64,000 nucleotides of DNA from Halobaculum limi (GCF_029490015.1 NZ_CP120468.1:1798001-1862000), one strand, 5' to 3'. Numbered from the stretch's first letter, positions 26,561-35,157 are shown. Program-made: numbers and translations. Notes: a model not told the origin generated them from the letters alone.

Positions 26561-26784
26561 CTACGGTCTGCAAAAACGGTTCCGACCCGGAACTCGAACG
26601 GTTAGTACCGTACTTACCCGACTCCTCTTGGTGTCCCGATGGCTTCGGGATTCGGCCGTGACGTGGCTGTAACTGTCTATCGCGGCGTACTCGCACGTCT
26701 CGTCTGTCCCACGGCTGTTGCAATCTGACGTCAGTCTGTAGGCAAACGACTAACGAGCGGATAACTATACGCCCGGCGGCCATC
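26561..26784. other. Stretch without recognisable gene upstream of the CHY frame
   Basis: All six frames are short or Arg rich. A hairpin-like CCCGA/TCGGG pair sits near 26634-26648. Base composition is lower in GC than the neighbouring genes, as in promoter-rich or decaying DNA. The minus-strand GTTTTTGC box and a GGTAAGTACGGTACTAACC segment could be promoter elements of the CHY gene. Confidence 0.4.
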
Positions 26785-27114
26785 CTACAGGTTGCTCGTC
26801 GACAGGGTCTCGTCGCCCCCCTGGAAACGAGCGGACATCGAGTGCCGCAACCTGGCCGCTCCCCGGCGGTCGACGGCGGACTCGAATCGGCCCTCGGTAG
26901 GGCCCCACAGGCTGTCGCCATCGCACCGCACTGTCCGAGCCGCGTTCTCCACGGCGCGGCCGACTCCGGTTATCGGCTCGCGGGTGAACTCCAACCCATC
27001 ACCCGCTTTTTGAGCCTGACACACGAGCGACTCGGGAGCCCTCCGACATCTGTCTTTGTCGACGTGATCGATCAGGTGACTGTTCGGAATGTAGTACGTC
27101 CTACTGGCACGCAC
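26785..27114 (-). CDS. Doubtful hypothetical ORF
   Basis: 109 aa from a GTG at 27114, immediately after the epimerase stop on the same strand. It begins RASRTYYIPNSHLIDHVDKD and has four Cys and a mixed charge, less acidic than typical neighbours. Third-position G/C is moderate. The frame is open but no family was recognised, and overlapping plus-strand frames are equally long. It may be a decayed gene or chance. Confidence 0.25.
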   Translation of the reverse strand: MRASRTYYIPNSHLIDHVDKDRCRRAPESLVCQAQKAGDGLEFTREPITGVGRAVENAARTVRCDGDSLWGPTEGRFESAVDRRGAARLRHSMSARFQGGDETLSTSNL

Positions 27115-27120
27115 CGCTGT

Positions 27121-28128
27121 TCACCTTTCGTGTGAGTCGGCCACGAACGCCGACCGCGCGGACCGCCACGCCCCGATGATCGTGTCGTCGTTCTCGCTGT
27201 CCCACGGATCGATACGCCCCGCGGATTCCAAATGGTCGATCGTCCGTTCGACACCTTCTCTGAACGAGATTGTGTACTCGAACTCGAGGTCGCGGCGAGC
27301 CTTCGCGTTGTCGAACACCGTGGAGAACTGGAAGTGGTTCTTCAGCCCCTCAGTTCGTTCGGGAGCGGCCTCGAGTAGCGCGTCGGTCGGAATGTGAACG
27401 AGGTCAGGTTCGGGCGCGCCGAGTGCGTCGGCGACGACGTGGTGATACTGGTTCCAGGTGATGACCTCTTCGCTGGTGACGTGATACGTCTCGCCGCGGG
27501 CGGCGGGCGTCTCGACGGCCGCGACGAACGCACTCGCGACGTCGTCGCGGTGACACGGCCCCCACAGCGACTGCCCGTCACCGTGGACGACGACCGGCTT
27601 CCCCTTCCGGAGACGGTCGAGGTAGTAGGTGCCGCCGCCGAAGGTGTGCAACACCGACCCGCCCTCGCCGTACGTACTCCACGGCCGGATCGTCGTCACG
27701 TCGAAGGCATCGCCGTGGGCGGCCGCGAACACTTCCTCACAAGCGGCCTTGTTCGCGCCGTACTCGCTCACCGGCGGCGTCGTGGGTGCGTCCTCCGTGA
27801 CGGGGTTGGTCGGAAGCGGGCGATGGTACACGTCGACCGTCGAGCAGAAGACGTACTGCTCGATGCCGTCGAACACGTCGACGGCGGCCGACGCCTGCTC
27901 GGGGTCGAAACACACCATATCGATCACGCAATCGGGGTCGACGCGGTCGCGGGCGTCCCGGAGCACGGTCGCGTTGTCACGGTCGCCGTGGACGAACTCG
28001 ACTGCCTCCGGAAGCGTCGCCTCGGTCTGCCCGCGCGTGAAGCACGTCACGCTGTGGCCTGCATCGACCAACTGACGGGTGATGCCGGTGCTGATGAGGC
28101 CTGTGCCGCCGATGACGAGGACGTTCAT
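27121..28128 (-). CDS. NAD-dependent epimerase/dehydratase (extended SDR)
   Basis: 335 aa. The Rossmann fingerprint GGTGLIS is at residues 7-13, and the catalytic Tyr/Lys pair appears in SEYGANKAACEE. A substrate-domain segment reads GQSLWGPCHRDDVASAF. Members act on nucleotide sugars or related hydroxy compounds; this form, starting MNVLVIGGTGLISTGI, resembles the isoflavone-reductase/chloroplast-stem-loop-binding-like subgroup, so the substrate is open. It is cytoplasmic and monocistronic. Upstream it faces a 360-nt spacer before hsp20. Confidence 0.85.
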   Translation of the reverse strand: MNVLVIGGTGLISTGITRQLVDAGHSVTCFTRGQTEATLPEAVEFVHGDRDNATVLRDARDRVDPDCVIDMVCFDPEQASAAVDVFDGIEQYVFCSTVDVYHRPLPTNPVTEDAPTTPPVSEYGANKAACEEVFAAAHGDAFDVTTIRPWSTYGEGGSVLHTFGGGTYYLDRLRKGKPVVVHGDGQSLWGPCHRDDVASAFVAAVETPAARGETYHVTSEEVITWNQYHHVVADALGAPEPDLVHIPTDALLEAAPERTEGLKNHFQFSTVFDNAKARRDLEFEYTISFREGVERTIDHLESAGRIDPWDSENDDTIIGAWRSARSAFVADSHER

Positions 28129-28488
28129 ACGGGCCGGTCACGGGGAGGTGGTCTAAAGCCAGGGGTGAGGGTGGGCCACGGCGGACGGGGGTACGACGGG
28201 GCACACACCGCACCGACCACGTCAGCGTCTACGACTCGGTACGTACCGCGGGTCCATTTCAGCGGGTTGGGGACTTGTTTCTGGAACTTTGCCCGTTGAG
28301 TGAGTGGACAACTATGGTTGAGGCTGCCGTCGAGTCGCAACTGATCGTCTCTCCACAGCCCCTAGTGCGAGTGGCAGCGACGAGAGAAGCAGTGTCCCCG
28401 GCTCTGTAGACGGGGTATTCTCACCTCACAACAACGGCCACGATGATATTTGATTGACATTGTCGTACCTTCGATCTGGAGAGCCGAT
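28129..28488. other. Intergenic region with small hairpin between epimerase and hsp20
   Basis: No gene is supported. A hairpin with 5-bp arms (CCCCG at 28396-28400, CGGGG at 28411-28415) is followed by TATTCTCAC. The end of the region (28441-28488) contains a TGATATTTGATTGAC AT-rich stretch and a GGAG near 28479, which serve hsp20. Confidence 0.45.
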
Positions 28489-28941
28489 ATGAGCACGTCC
28501 AGAAACCCGTTCGAGGAGTTAGAGGAACTGCTCGAACGAATGAGCCGACAGTTCGAAGAATCGCCGTACGTGTGGGAACCAGAGGGGCGGATCGGAAAGT
28601 TGACCGCGAAGTTCGAGGCGATGCCGGTCGACGTGGCAGACCACGACGCGGAGTTCGTGGTGACCGTCGACCTGCCGGGGTTCGACAGAGACGACATCGA
28701 CGTCCGTGTGACGGATCGGACGCTGCACATCGACGCCGACCACGAGGAGGCAGTCGACCAAGCGGAAGAACAGTACATCCGCCACGAGCGTCGCCGCGAG
28801 TCGATGCAGCGGTCGATTCGGCTCCCGGGCGACGTGGACAAAGAGCAGGTGAACGCCCGGATGAAGAACGGCGTCCTCACCGTCACCCTCCCGAAGGTCG
28901 AAGCCGAGGAGGCTCGGTCGATCGACATCGACGTGGAGTAA
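28489..28941 (+). CDS. Hsp20/alpha-crystallin small heat-shock protein
   Basis: 150 aa from the ATG at 28489, preceded by a GGAG Shine-Dalgarno-like sequence. The alpha-crystallin domain runs from about residue 47 to the end: EFVVTVDLPGFDRDDIDVRV, a loop, then the typical GVLTVTLPK near the C-terminus. The N-terminal arm FEELEELLERMSRQFEESP is amphipathic and would drive oligomerisation. It binds unfolding proteins without ATP. The C-terminal I-x-I/V anchor is represented by IDIDVE. AT-rich sequence upstream suggests a heat-inducible promoter. Confidence 0.93.
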   Translation: MSTSRNPFEELEELLERMSRQFEESPYVWEPEGRIGKLTAKFEAMPVDVADHDAEFVVTVDLPGFDRDDIDVRVTDRTLHIDADHEEAVDQAEEQYIRHERRRESMQRSIRLPGDVDKEQVNARMKNGVLTVTLPKVEAEEARSIDIDVE

Positions 28942-29049
28942 CGATCCGCCTCGGAGTTCGAACCGCTGTTCGTCTCTCGGCGGCGGATCACAGTCGACCG
29001 TGTCGTGGATGGCCGCCGATGATGCTGCCGTGTTCCGCACGAGGAGCGT

Positions 29050-29691
29050 TCAGGAGAGTTCCTGTTCGAACCAGTCGGCAGCGAGTTCTGCGACCACTTC
29101 GAGTTCCCCCGTTCCCTCGAAGAGATGACCCGCGTCGTCGACGACTTCGAGCGCGTTGGGGCACGTGAGCGCGCCCTGTGCAGCACGGTTGAGTTCCAAC
29201 ACGGCCGTGTCGGCACCGCCGACGACCAACAACGTCGCGGCAGTCACCTCGGGGAGTCGCTCTGTTGCGAGGTCGACGCGACCACCGCGGGACACGACGG
29301 CGTCGACGTCGTCCCCGCGGGTCGCTGCCGCTCGAAGGGCGGCGGCGGCACCCGTGCTCGACCCGAAGTACCCTATGTGCAAGTCGCGCGTCTCCTCGCG
29401 TCCGCGAAGCCACTCGGTTACCGCGAGGAGACGCTCGGTGAGGAGGTCGATGTCGAATCGGGTCTCGTACTCACGATCTTCTGTCTCGGTGAGCAGATCG
29501 AACAGAAACGTCCCCAGTCCGTGGCTACGGAGCACCTGCGCGACGAAGTTGTTCCGTGGACTGTGTCTGCTGCTGCCGCTCCCGTGTGCGAACACGACGA
29601 GGCCAATCGCACCCGCAGGGAGTGTTAGCTCACCCTCGAGTTCGACGCCGTCGACGGGGACTGCCACCGTGTCTACCGTCTGGTCGCTCAT
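29050..29691 (-). CDS. Dienelactone-hydrolase-like alpha/beta hydrolase
   Basis: 213 aa from the ATG at 29691 (SDQTVDTVAVPVDG). The oxyanion segment FAHGSGSSRHSPRN, the nucleophile elbow GYFGSSTGAAAAL, the acid VVGGADTAV and the catalytic His in DDAGHLFEG are all in order. Such proteins hydrolyse esters or lactones; KefA/phosphoribosyltransferase-fused relatives exist but no fusion is present here. The substrate is unknown. No signal peptide, so it is cytoplasmic. Confidence 0.85.
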   Translation of the reverse strand: MSDQTVDTVAVPVDGVELEGELTLPAGAIGLVVFAHGSGSSRHSPRNNFVAQVLRSHGLGTFLFDLLTETEDREYETRFDIDLLTERLLAVTEWLRGREETRDLHIGYFGSSTGAAAALRAAATRGDDVDAVVSRGGRVDLATERLPEVTAATLLVVGGADTAVLELNRAAQGALTCPNALEVVDDAGHLFEGTGELEVVAELAADWFEQELS

Positions 29692-29838
29692 AGGTAGACC
29701 CAGGAGCGCGTGAACTGTTACTGTGCTTACGAGAAGGTCACCGATAGCGACCACGATCCGAGCGGATCCGCGACCTCGTTCGGCGGTGACACTACTCGTG
29801 TGAGAACCTGACGAGAATATTCCGTGCCACTAGAGAAA

Positions 29839-29912
29839 AGCCGGGGGCGGGATTTGAACCCGCGAAGTCTCGATTACAAGTCGAGTGCATGCACCGCCCA
29901 TGCTCCCCCGGC
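29839..29912 (-). tRNA. tRNA-Thr (anticodon UGU)
   Basis: The minus strand folds into a cloverleaf of 74 nt. The acceptor is GCCGGGG paired with CCCCGGC and a T discriminator base. The anticodon stem is CTCGA/TCGAG around the loop CTTGTAA (anticodon TGT, reading ACA). The T-arm is GCGGG-TTCAAAT-CCCGC. The D-arm is unusual: GCATG pairs with CATGC, so position 8 is G, position 14 is G and position 21 is C rather than the common U8, A14 and A21. CCA is not encoded. No intron is seen. Confidence 0.88.
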
Positions 29913-29945
29913 GCGGTCGAGTGTACTTCGGCCTCCGTTTAATCG

Positions 29946-30491
29946 CTATCGCTTCGGGTCGTCGGTCAGCAACTTCTCCAACTCCACGCGGTGTTGGTCG
30001 TAGCCGTGGCGTTCGTAAAAGCGACGGGCGCCGACGTTGCCCGCCATCGCTTCGAGACAAACCACGTCGACGCCTGACTCCGCGAACGCGGCCTCCGCGT
30101 GTGTCAGCAACCGTGCTCCGATACCCTCGTCGCGGTACCCCGGTCGGACGTAGAGGTTGTATATCGTGCCCGTGGTCACGTTCTGTTCGTACCGACCGGA
30201 GTCTTGCCCGAACGAGACGAACCCAACGATGTCGCCGTCTTCGGGCGACACCTCGTCGGTGCAGTCGATAGCGACGAACAGGCCGCGAGAGACGACCGCA
30301 CGCGCGATGGAGTCGACGGCCGCTTGGCGATTCTCCTCAGGTAGCAGGTGTGAGCCGTACGCTCGCTGGTCGCGGGCGAGGTCGACCCACAGGCCCGCGA
30401 CGGTCTCGGCGTCCTCGATCCGACCGGGTTCGACGACGACACGGTCGGAAGCGTGTTCCTGCCCGTCCGTGTTCCCCTGATCGGTTGTCAT
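29946..30491 (-). CDS. GNAT family N-acetyltransferase
   Basis: 181 aa from the ATG at 30491. Motif A, which binds acetyl-CoA, reads YVRPGYRDEGIGARLL, and the segment LEAMAGNVGARRFYERHGY is a textbook motif B. The N-terminal half, with VDLARDQRAYGSHLL, is variable. It acetylates an amino group of a protein or small molecule; the substrate is unknown. It lies upstream of tRNA-Thr on the same strand and is divergent from the liv operon. Confidence 0.92.
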   Translation of the reverse strand: MTTDQGNTDGQEHASDRVVVEPGRIEDAETVAGLWVDLARDQRAYGSHLLPEENRQAAVDSIARAVVSRGLFVAIDCTDEVSPEDGDIVGFVSFGQDSGRYEQNVTTGTIYNLYVRPGYRDEGIGARLLTHAEAAFAESGVDVVCLEAMAGNVGARRFYERHGYDQHRVELEKLLTDDPKR

Positions 30492-30596
30492 CTGACAGTA
30501 GTTGGTAGCCCGCTTGCTTGGCCCTTGCGCCTGTGTCAGAGGCGGGGTCGATCCATTCCTGTCGGAAAGCCGACGCCGTACGGCGCTTGAGAGAAC

Positions 30597-30632
30597 GGTT
30601 AAGTGCCTCGCGAATCGTCTCAAATCGTGAGA
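30597..30632 (+). promoter_or_regulatory. Promoter/operator of the liv operon
   Basis: GGTTAAGT at 30597-30604 fits a TATA element 39-46 nt before the ATG. An inverted repeat TCTCA-AATCG-TGAGA (30618-30632) sits at the expected transcription start, where a repressor could block polymerase. No named regulator motif was recognised. Confidence 0.4.
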
Positions 30633-30642
30633 GAGTACAACA

Positions 30643-31749
30643 ATGGGCATTAGCGAAACGTACGCACGTAGCAGGGACCTCGCCCTCAAGCGGCCATTCG
30701 TCCTCGTCGTGGTCGCCATCCTCGGGATCCTCGGGTTCGATATTGTCCGGCAACTGGCGTCGCCGGGCGGACTGTCTACGTCGCAATTGGCAACGTTCCT
30801 CTGGGACGGCCTCGTCGTCGGCCTTTCTATCGGGCTGGCCGGCGTTGGGCTGTCGATGACGTACAGTATTCTGAACTTCGCGAACTTCAGCCACGGCGAC
30901 TACGTCACCTCCGGCGCGTTCGCCGGGTGGGCGGTCACGTGGCTGTTCGCTGGCGTCGGCCAGTTCGACCTGTCGACCCTGTTGTTCATCGGGTCGGTGT
31001 CGACGACGGATCTGGGCGTCTCTATCGTGTCGACGCCGCTTGCGATCCTCGCGGGCCTCATCGTCGCGGCGGTCTCGGCGGTGCTGCTCTCGCTGTTCAT
31101 CGACCGGGTCGTATACAAACCGATGCGCGACGAGGAGGGCATCTCCCTGCTCATCGCCTCCATCGGGGTCGCACTCGCGCTTCGGTACACGATCTACATC
31201 GTGTTCGGACAGCGCACCCGGGGGCTGACGAACGCACAGTCGGTGCCGGAGTTCTCGATTGCGCTGGGTAGCGGATCGCTCGACATCGGCGGACACGAAC
31301 TCACGCTCGTCGTCATCGCTGCGGCGCTCATGTTGGGCGTCCACCTCCTGTTGCAGACGACGAAACTCGGGAAGGCGATGCGTGCGATGGCCGACAACGA
31401 GGACCTCGCACGCGTCACGGGCATCCCGACCGAGCGCGTCGTCCGCTTCACCTGGATCATCGGCGGTGGCCTCGCGGGTGCTGGCGGGTTCCTCATTGCA
31501 CTCGAGCGCGGTGCGATGAACTTCCAGTTCGGCTGGATCCTCCTGCTTCTCATCTTCGCGGCCGTCATCCTCGGCGGTATCGGATCCATCTACGGCGCGA
31601 TGTTCGGCGGCATCACGATGGGCTTGGCACAGAGCCTCTCGCTGGTGTGGATTCCCAGCGAATTCTCCACCGTCGCCGCCTTCGCCGTTATGATCTTCGT
31701 CCTCCTGTTCAAGCCTGAAGGACTGTTCTCCGGGGTGACGACTGCATGA
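30643..31749 (+). CDS. livH: Branched-chain amino-acid-type ABC transporter permease (LivH)
   Basis: 368 aa, with about eight hydrophobic helices. The LivH signature VGLSMTYSILNFANFSHGD near residues 70-90 and the cytoplasmic coupling loop AMADNEDLARVTGIPTERV are present. It forms one half of the membrane channel. The first gene of livHMGF, it overlaps livM by ATGA. Members of this family also carry urea or other solutes, so the name does not fix the substrate. No periplasmic-type binding protein gene is adjacent. Confidence 0.9.
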   Translation: MGISETYARSRDLALKRPFVLVVVAILGILGFDIVRQLASPGGLSTSQLATFLWDGLVVGLSIGLAGVGLSMTYSILNFANFSHGDYVTSGAFAGWAVTWLFAGVGQFDLSTLLFIGSVSTTDLGVSIVSTPLAILAGLIVAAVSAVLLSLFIDRVVYKPMRDEEGISLLIASIGVALALRYTIYIVFGQRTRGLTNAQSVPEFSIALGSGSLDIGGHELTLVVIAAALMLGVHLLLQTTKLGKAMRAMADNEDLARVTGIPTERVVRFTWIIGGGLAGAGGFLIALERGAMNFQFGWILLLLIFAAVILGGIGSIYGAMFGGITMGLAQSLSLVWIPSEFSTVAAFAVMIFVLLFKPEGLFSGVTTA

Positions 31750-33482
31750 GTGGCGATACCGCCGAGCCGACCGCGGGATCGACCGAACCGGACACGAGCG
31801 ACGCGGACGGGCGAGAGATTCCCGGCTGGACGCCGTATCGGCAGTGGTTCCGCCAGCAGTGGGCAGAAGGCGGCGCTGTCGCGTGGGGGACCGCGCTGGG
31901 ACACCTCCTCGTGGGCGCGCTGGTGTTCGCGCTGGTGGTCGGGTTCGACCTCGGCTCGCTGCCCATCGGCGGGAGTCTCGTGTGGTTCGTCTACCTCGCG
32001 GTGACGGTCGCCGTCCTGTACGCCGCAACCGCACCGCCGGCGGAGCCGTACGTGGCGTGGCTCGAAGACCGCTGGATGGATTCTGACGCCGACAAACTCC
32101 TCATCATTCTCGGACACGTCGTCGTCATCTTCTTCCTGTTCGCGGTCGCACTCGGCCTCCCGTTCAACGGCCTCGCGGGCGCTATCGGCTCGGTGTTGTT
32201 CTTCACCGCCGTCTACGCGATGATGGTGCTGGCGCTGAATCTCCACTGGGGGTACGCCGGCATCTTCAACATCGGTATCGCGGGCTTCATGGCCGTCGGC
32301 GTGTACGTGATGGCGATCCTCTCGACGCCCGTCGACGCTGGGCCGACCGGCGTCCCCGGACTCGGCCTACCGCTCCCCATCGGCATCGTCGGCGGGGTGC
32401 TCGCTGCGTCCGTCGTCGGCCTCGTCGCCGCGCTTCCCGCGCTCCGACTGCGTGCCGACTACTTCGCTATCGTCACGGTCGCGCTCTCGGAGATCATTCG
32501 CCTGACGCTCAACTCTCGCGCGTTACAGGAGTTCACGGTTGCGGGCATCACGACCGGGACCGGGGGTGCGACCGGTAAGACGATGCCGGGCAACCCAGTG
32601 CGGTTGCTGTTCTACGAGAGTTTCGACCCCGGCGCGGCGCCGGCGTTGCTCGGGTCGGTGCTGTTCCCGCTGTTCGAGGGACTCCGGGTGACGCTCATCC
32701 CACCGAACTCGTTCCTGCTCGGCGTCGTTCCGCTCCCCGAGTTCACGCTCGACTTGGTCGTCGAACCGCCCGTGATCGTCAACTGGGCGTACGTCGCCGT
32801 CCTGTTCGCGTTCGTCGGCCTGTTCTACGTCCTGCTGGTTCGAACCGGGAACTCCCCGTTTGGTCGCGTGCTGAAAGCGATCCGCGAAGACGAAATCGTC
32901 GCGCAGTCGCTCGGCAAGGACACGCGGAAGTTCAAGATCGTCGCGTTCATGTTCGGCTGTGGGCTGATGGGGCTGGGCGGCATCCTCTGGCAGGGGAGTC
33001 AGGGGTTCACCAACCCCGGCGCGTTCCGGCCGATCATCACGTTCTACATCTGGGTCGCGCTGATCATCGGCGGCGCTGGCTCCAACACCGGGAGCGTTCT
33101 CGGCGGTGCGCTGTTCGCCGGCCTCATCTGGGAAGGGCCGGTGTACGTGCGCCGTGTCCTCACCAACTTCGTCGACTTCGGCGACACGCCGTCAACGTTC
33201 CCCGCGGCCATCGGACCGTTCGTCGAGGGAGAGGTGCTCCCGTTCCTCGCGTATATGATGGGCAACATCTCTGCGCTCCGATTCATCCTCGTGGGTGTCA
33301 TCCTCGTCGTGTTGATGCAGACCCGTCCGGAGGGCCTACTCGGCCACCGGAAAGAGGAGGCCGCAGCGATTCCGCTGACGCGTCCCGCAGGAAGCGGCGG
33401 CGGCGGAAAGGGTGCCACCGACCCGGTCGCGGACGGCGGCAGCGGCCACACGACCGACTCGGCGGACGGAGGTGACCAATGA
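31746..33482 (+). CDS. livM: Branched-chain amino-acid-type ABC transporter permease (LivM) with N-terminal membrane extension
   Basis: 578 aa, far longer than bacterial LivM (about 320-420). The LivM core starts near residue 150 (VLALNLHWGYAGIFNIG) and includes the coupling loop IREDEIVAQSLGKDTRKFK. Before it are about 130 extra residues with an acidic start and three hydrophobic helices (HLLVGALVFALVVGF; LVWFVYLAVTVAVLYAA; LLIILGHVVVIFFLFAV). A long periplasmic insertion occurs around residues 260-350. ATGA overlaps on both sides show tight coupling with livH and livG. Confidence 0.88.
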   Translation: MSGDTAEPTAGSTEPDTSDADGREIPGWTPYRQWFRQQWAEGGAVAWGTALGHLLVGALVFALVVGFDLGSLPIGGSLVWFVYLAVTVAVLYAATAPPAEPYVAWLEDRWMDSDADKLLIILGHVVVIFFLFAVALGLPFNGLAGAIGSVLFFTAVYAMMVLALNLHWGYAGIFNIGIAGFMAVGVYVMAILSTPVDAGPTGVPGLGLPLPIGIVGGVLAASVVGLVAALPALRLRADYFAIVTVALSEIIRLTLNSRALQEFTVAGITTGTGGATGKTMPGNPVRLLFYESFDPGAAPALLGSVLFPLFEGLRVTLIPPNSFLLGVVPLPEFTLDLVVEPPVIVNWAYVAVLFAFVGLFYVLLVRTGNSPFGRVLKAIREDEIVAQSLGKDTRKFKIVAFMFGCGLMGLGGILWQGSQGFTNPGAFRPIITFYIWVALIIGGAGSNTGSVLGGALFAGLIWEGPVYVRRVLTNFVDFGDTPSTFPAAIGPFVEGEVLPFLAYMMGNISALRFILVGVILVVLMQTRPEGLLGHRKEEAAAIPLTRPAGSGGGGKGATDPVADGGSGHTTDSADGGDQ

Positions 33483-34339
33483 GTACCGACACCGACACCA
33501 CGGCAGAGACGGACGGAGCGACAGACCAAGGCGGTGCCGCGGCGGCCCCGCAGGGCGCGCGCGACCACGAGGACCACCCACTGGTCGTCGAGAACCTGCG
33601 CAAGACGTTCGGTGGCATCACCGCCGTCGACGACGCGAGTTTCTCCGTCGCGGAGGGGTCGCTCACGGGCCTCATCGGCCCCAACGGCGCCGGGAAGTCG
33701 ACGACGTTCAACTGCATCACGGGCGTCCACACGCCTACATCTGGCCGGGTGACGTTCCGCGGGAACGACATCACAGGAATGGAGCCTCACGAGATTGCCC
33801 AGCAGGGCCTCGTGCGGACGTTCCAGATCGCACGCGAACTCCCAGATATGACCGTGCTGGAGAATATGATGCTCGCACCGGCGGCACAGCGTGGCGAGCG
33901 ACTGAGTTACTCGCTGCTACCGGGCCTGCGCGACCGCGTCATCGAACAGGAGGAGGAACTACTCGAACGCGCGTGGCAGCAGTTGGAGTTCTTCGAGATA
34001 GACCACCTCGCGGAGGAGTACGCGGGGACGCTCTCGGGCGGCCAGCGCAAACTGCTGGAGATGGCGCGCGCGCTGATGACCGACCCCGAGATGGTGTTGC
34101 TGGACGAACCGCTTGCAGGCGTGAACCCCACACTCGAGGAGAAACTCCTCGACCGCGTCCACGAACTCCGGGAGATGGGGAACACGTTCCTGTTCGTCGA
34201 ACACGATATGGACGTCATCATGAACAACTGCGAACACGTCATCGTCATGCATCAGGGGTCGGTGCTCGCGGAGGGCACGCCCGAACAGGTCACCGCCGAC
34301 GAACGCGTCGTCGAGGCGTACCTCGGAGGTGACGTATGA
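33479..34339 (+). CDS. livG: ABC transporter ATP-binding protein (LivG)
   Basis: 286 aa. An acidic 35-residue leader is followed by the ATPase: Walker A GPNGAGKST, signature LSGGQRKLLEMARAL, Walker B MVLLDEPLAGVNP, and switch FVEHDMDVIMNNCEHV. The long insertion between Q-loop and signature (LVRTFQIARELPDMTVLEN) is diagnostic of LivG. It powers the LivH/LivM channel with LivF. Both ends overlap their neighbours. Confidence 0.93.
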   Translation: MSTDTDTTAETDGATDQGGAAAAPQGARDHEDHPLVVENLRKTFGGITAVDDASFSVAEGSLTGLIGPNGAGKSTTFNCITGVHTPTSGRVTFRGNDITGMEPHEIAQQGLVRTFQIARELPDMTVLENMMLAPAAQRGERLSYSLLPGLRDRVIEQEEELLERAWQQLEFFEIDHLAEEYAGTLSGGQRKLLEMARALMTDPEMVLLDEPLAGVNPTLEEKLLDRVHELREMGNTFLFVEHDMDVIMNNCEHVIVMHQGSVLAEGTPEQVTADERVVEAYLGGDV

Positions 34340-35157
34340 GCGCCGACGACGCTGTCGCTGAAGTCGACGCGGACGCCGAGAGCGACGCTGCGACTGCCGT
34401 GGACGACGCGACCACCGGGGCGACCCGCGCGAGCGACGCGGCGTTCCCGGAGGACAGCCTCCTCCGCGTCCGCGACTTAGACGCTGGCTACGGCGACCTC
34501 CAGATCCTCACTGACGTCGATATGGACGTGGGCGACGGCGAGTACGTCACCATCGTCGGTCCGAACGGCGCTGGCAAGTCGACCGTGATGAAGTCCGTCT
34601 TCGGGTTGACGACGTACATGGGTGGCACCGTCGAGTTCGCGGGCGAACAGATCCACGGCCTCCCGCCCGAAGAGATCATCCACCAAGGGATCGGTTACGT
34701 CCCACAGAACGACAACATCTTCGAGAGCCTCACGGTCCGCGAGAACCTCGAGATGGGCGCGTACATCCTCGACGAGGTCCCCGAAGATCAGATCGAGTGG
34801 GTGTACGACCGATTCCCGATCCTAGAGGAGCGTTCGACACAGCGTGCGGGGACGATGTCCGGCGGGCAACGGCAGATGCTCGCGATGGGCCGAGCGCTGA
34901 TGCTCGACCCCGACCTGCTTCTCCTCGACGAACCCAGTGCCGGCCTCGCACCGGACCTCGTCCAGGAGATGTTCGACCGTATTGACCGCATCAACGACGA
35001 CGGCACGGCCATCATGATGGTCGAGCAGAATGCGAAACAGGCACTCCGGCGGTGTGACCGCGGCTACGTCCTCGTGAACGGCGAGAACGCGTACGTCGAC
35101 ACCGGCGAGGCACTCCTCAACGACGAACAGGTCCGCAAGGACTTCCTCGGCGGGTAA
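34336..35157 (+). CDS. livF: ABC transporter ATP-binding protein (LivF)
   Basis: 273 aa. Walker A is GPNGAGKST, signature MSGGQRQMLAMGRAL, Walker B LLLLDEPSAGLAP, and the terminal TGEALLNDEQVRKDFLGG is typical of LivF. The N-terminal 45 residues are a haloarchaeal acidic extension with Asp/Ala repeats. It is the last gene of the operon. A GC-rich region and a T-rich stretch (TGTTTACCTCTCTCTTTCC) follow its stop and may end transcription. Confidence 0.93.
   Translation: MSADDAVAEVDADAESDAATAVDDATTGATRASDAAFPEDSLLRVRDLDAGYGDLQILTDVDMDVGDGEYVTIVGPNGAGKSTVMKSVFGLTTYMGGTVEFAGEQIHGLPPEEIIHQGIGYVPQNDNIFESLTVRENLEMGAYILDEVPEDQIEWVYDRFPILEERSTQRAGTMSGGQRQMLAMGRALMLDPDLLLLDEPSAGLAPDLVQEMFDRIDRINDDGTAIMMVEQNAKQALRRCDRGYVLVNGENAYVDTGEALLNDEQVRKDFLGG

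Noticed and set aside
26842-27135. 97-codon plus-strand frame between the CHY frame and the epimerase
   Set aside because: It overlaps the end of the epimerase gene and has Pro/Arg-rich content; the minus-strand frame is only slightly better and was kept with low confidence.
29830-30060. 76-codon frame across tRNA-Thr and the end of the GNAT gene
   Set aside because: Its C-terminus is the translated tRNA sequence, a common artefact.
30337-32034. 565-codon minus-strand frame opposite livH and livM
   Set aside because: Arg/Asp/Glu-rich low-complexity product with no motif, antisense to two permeases.
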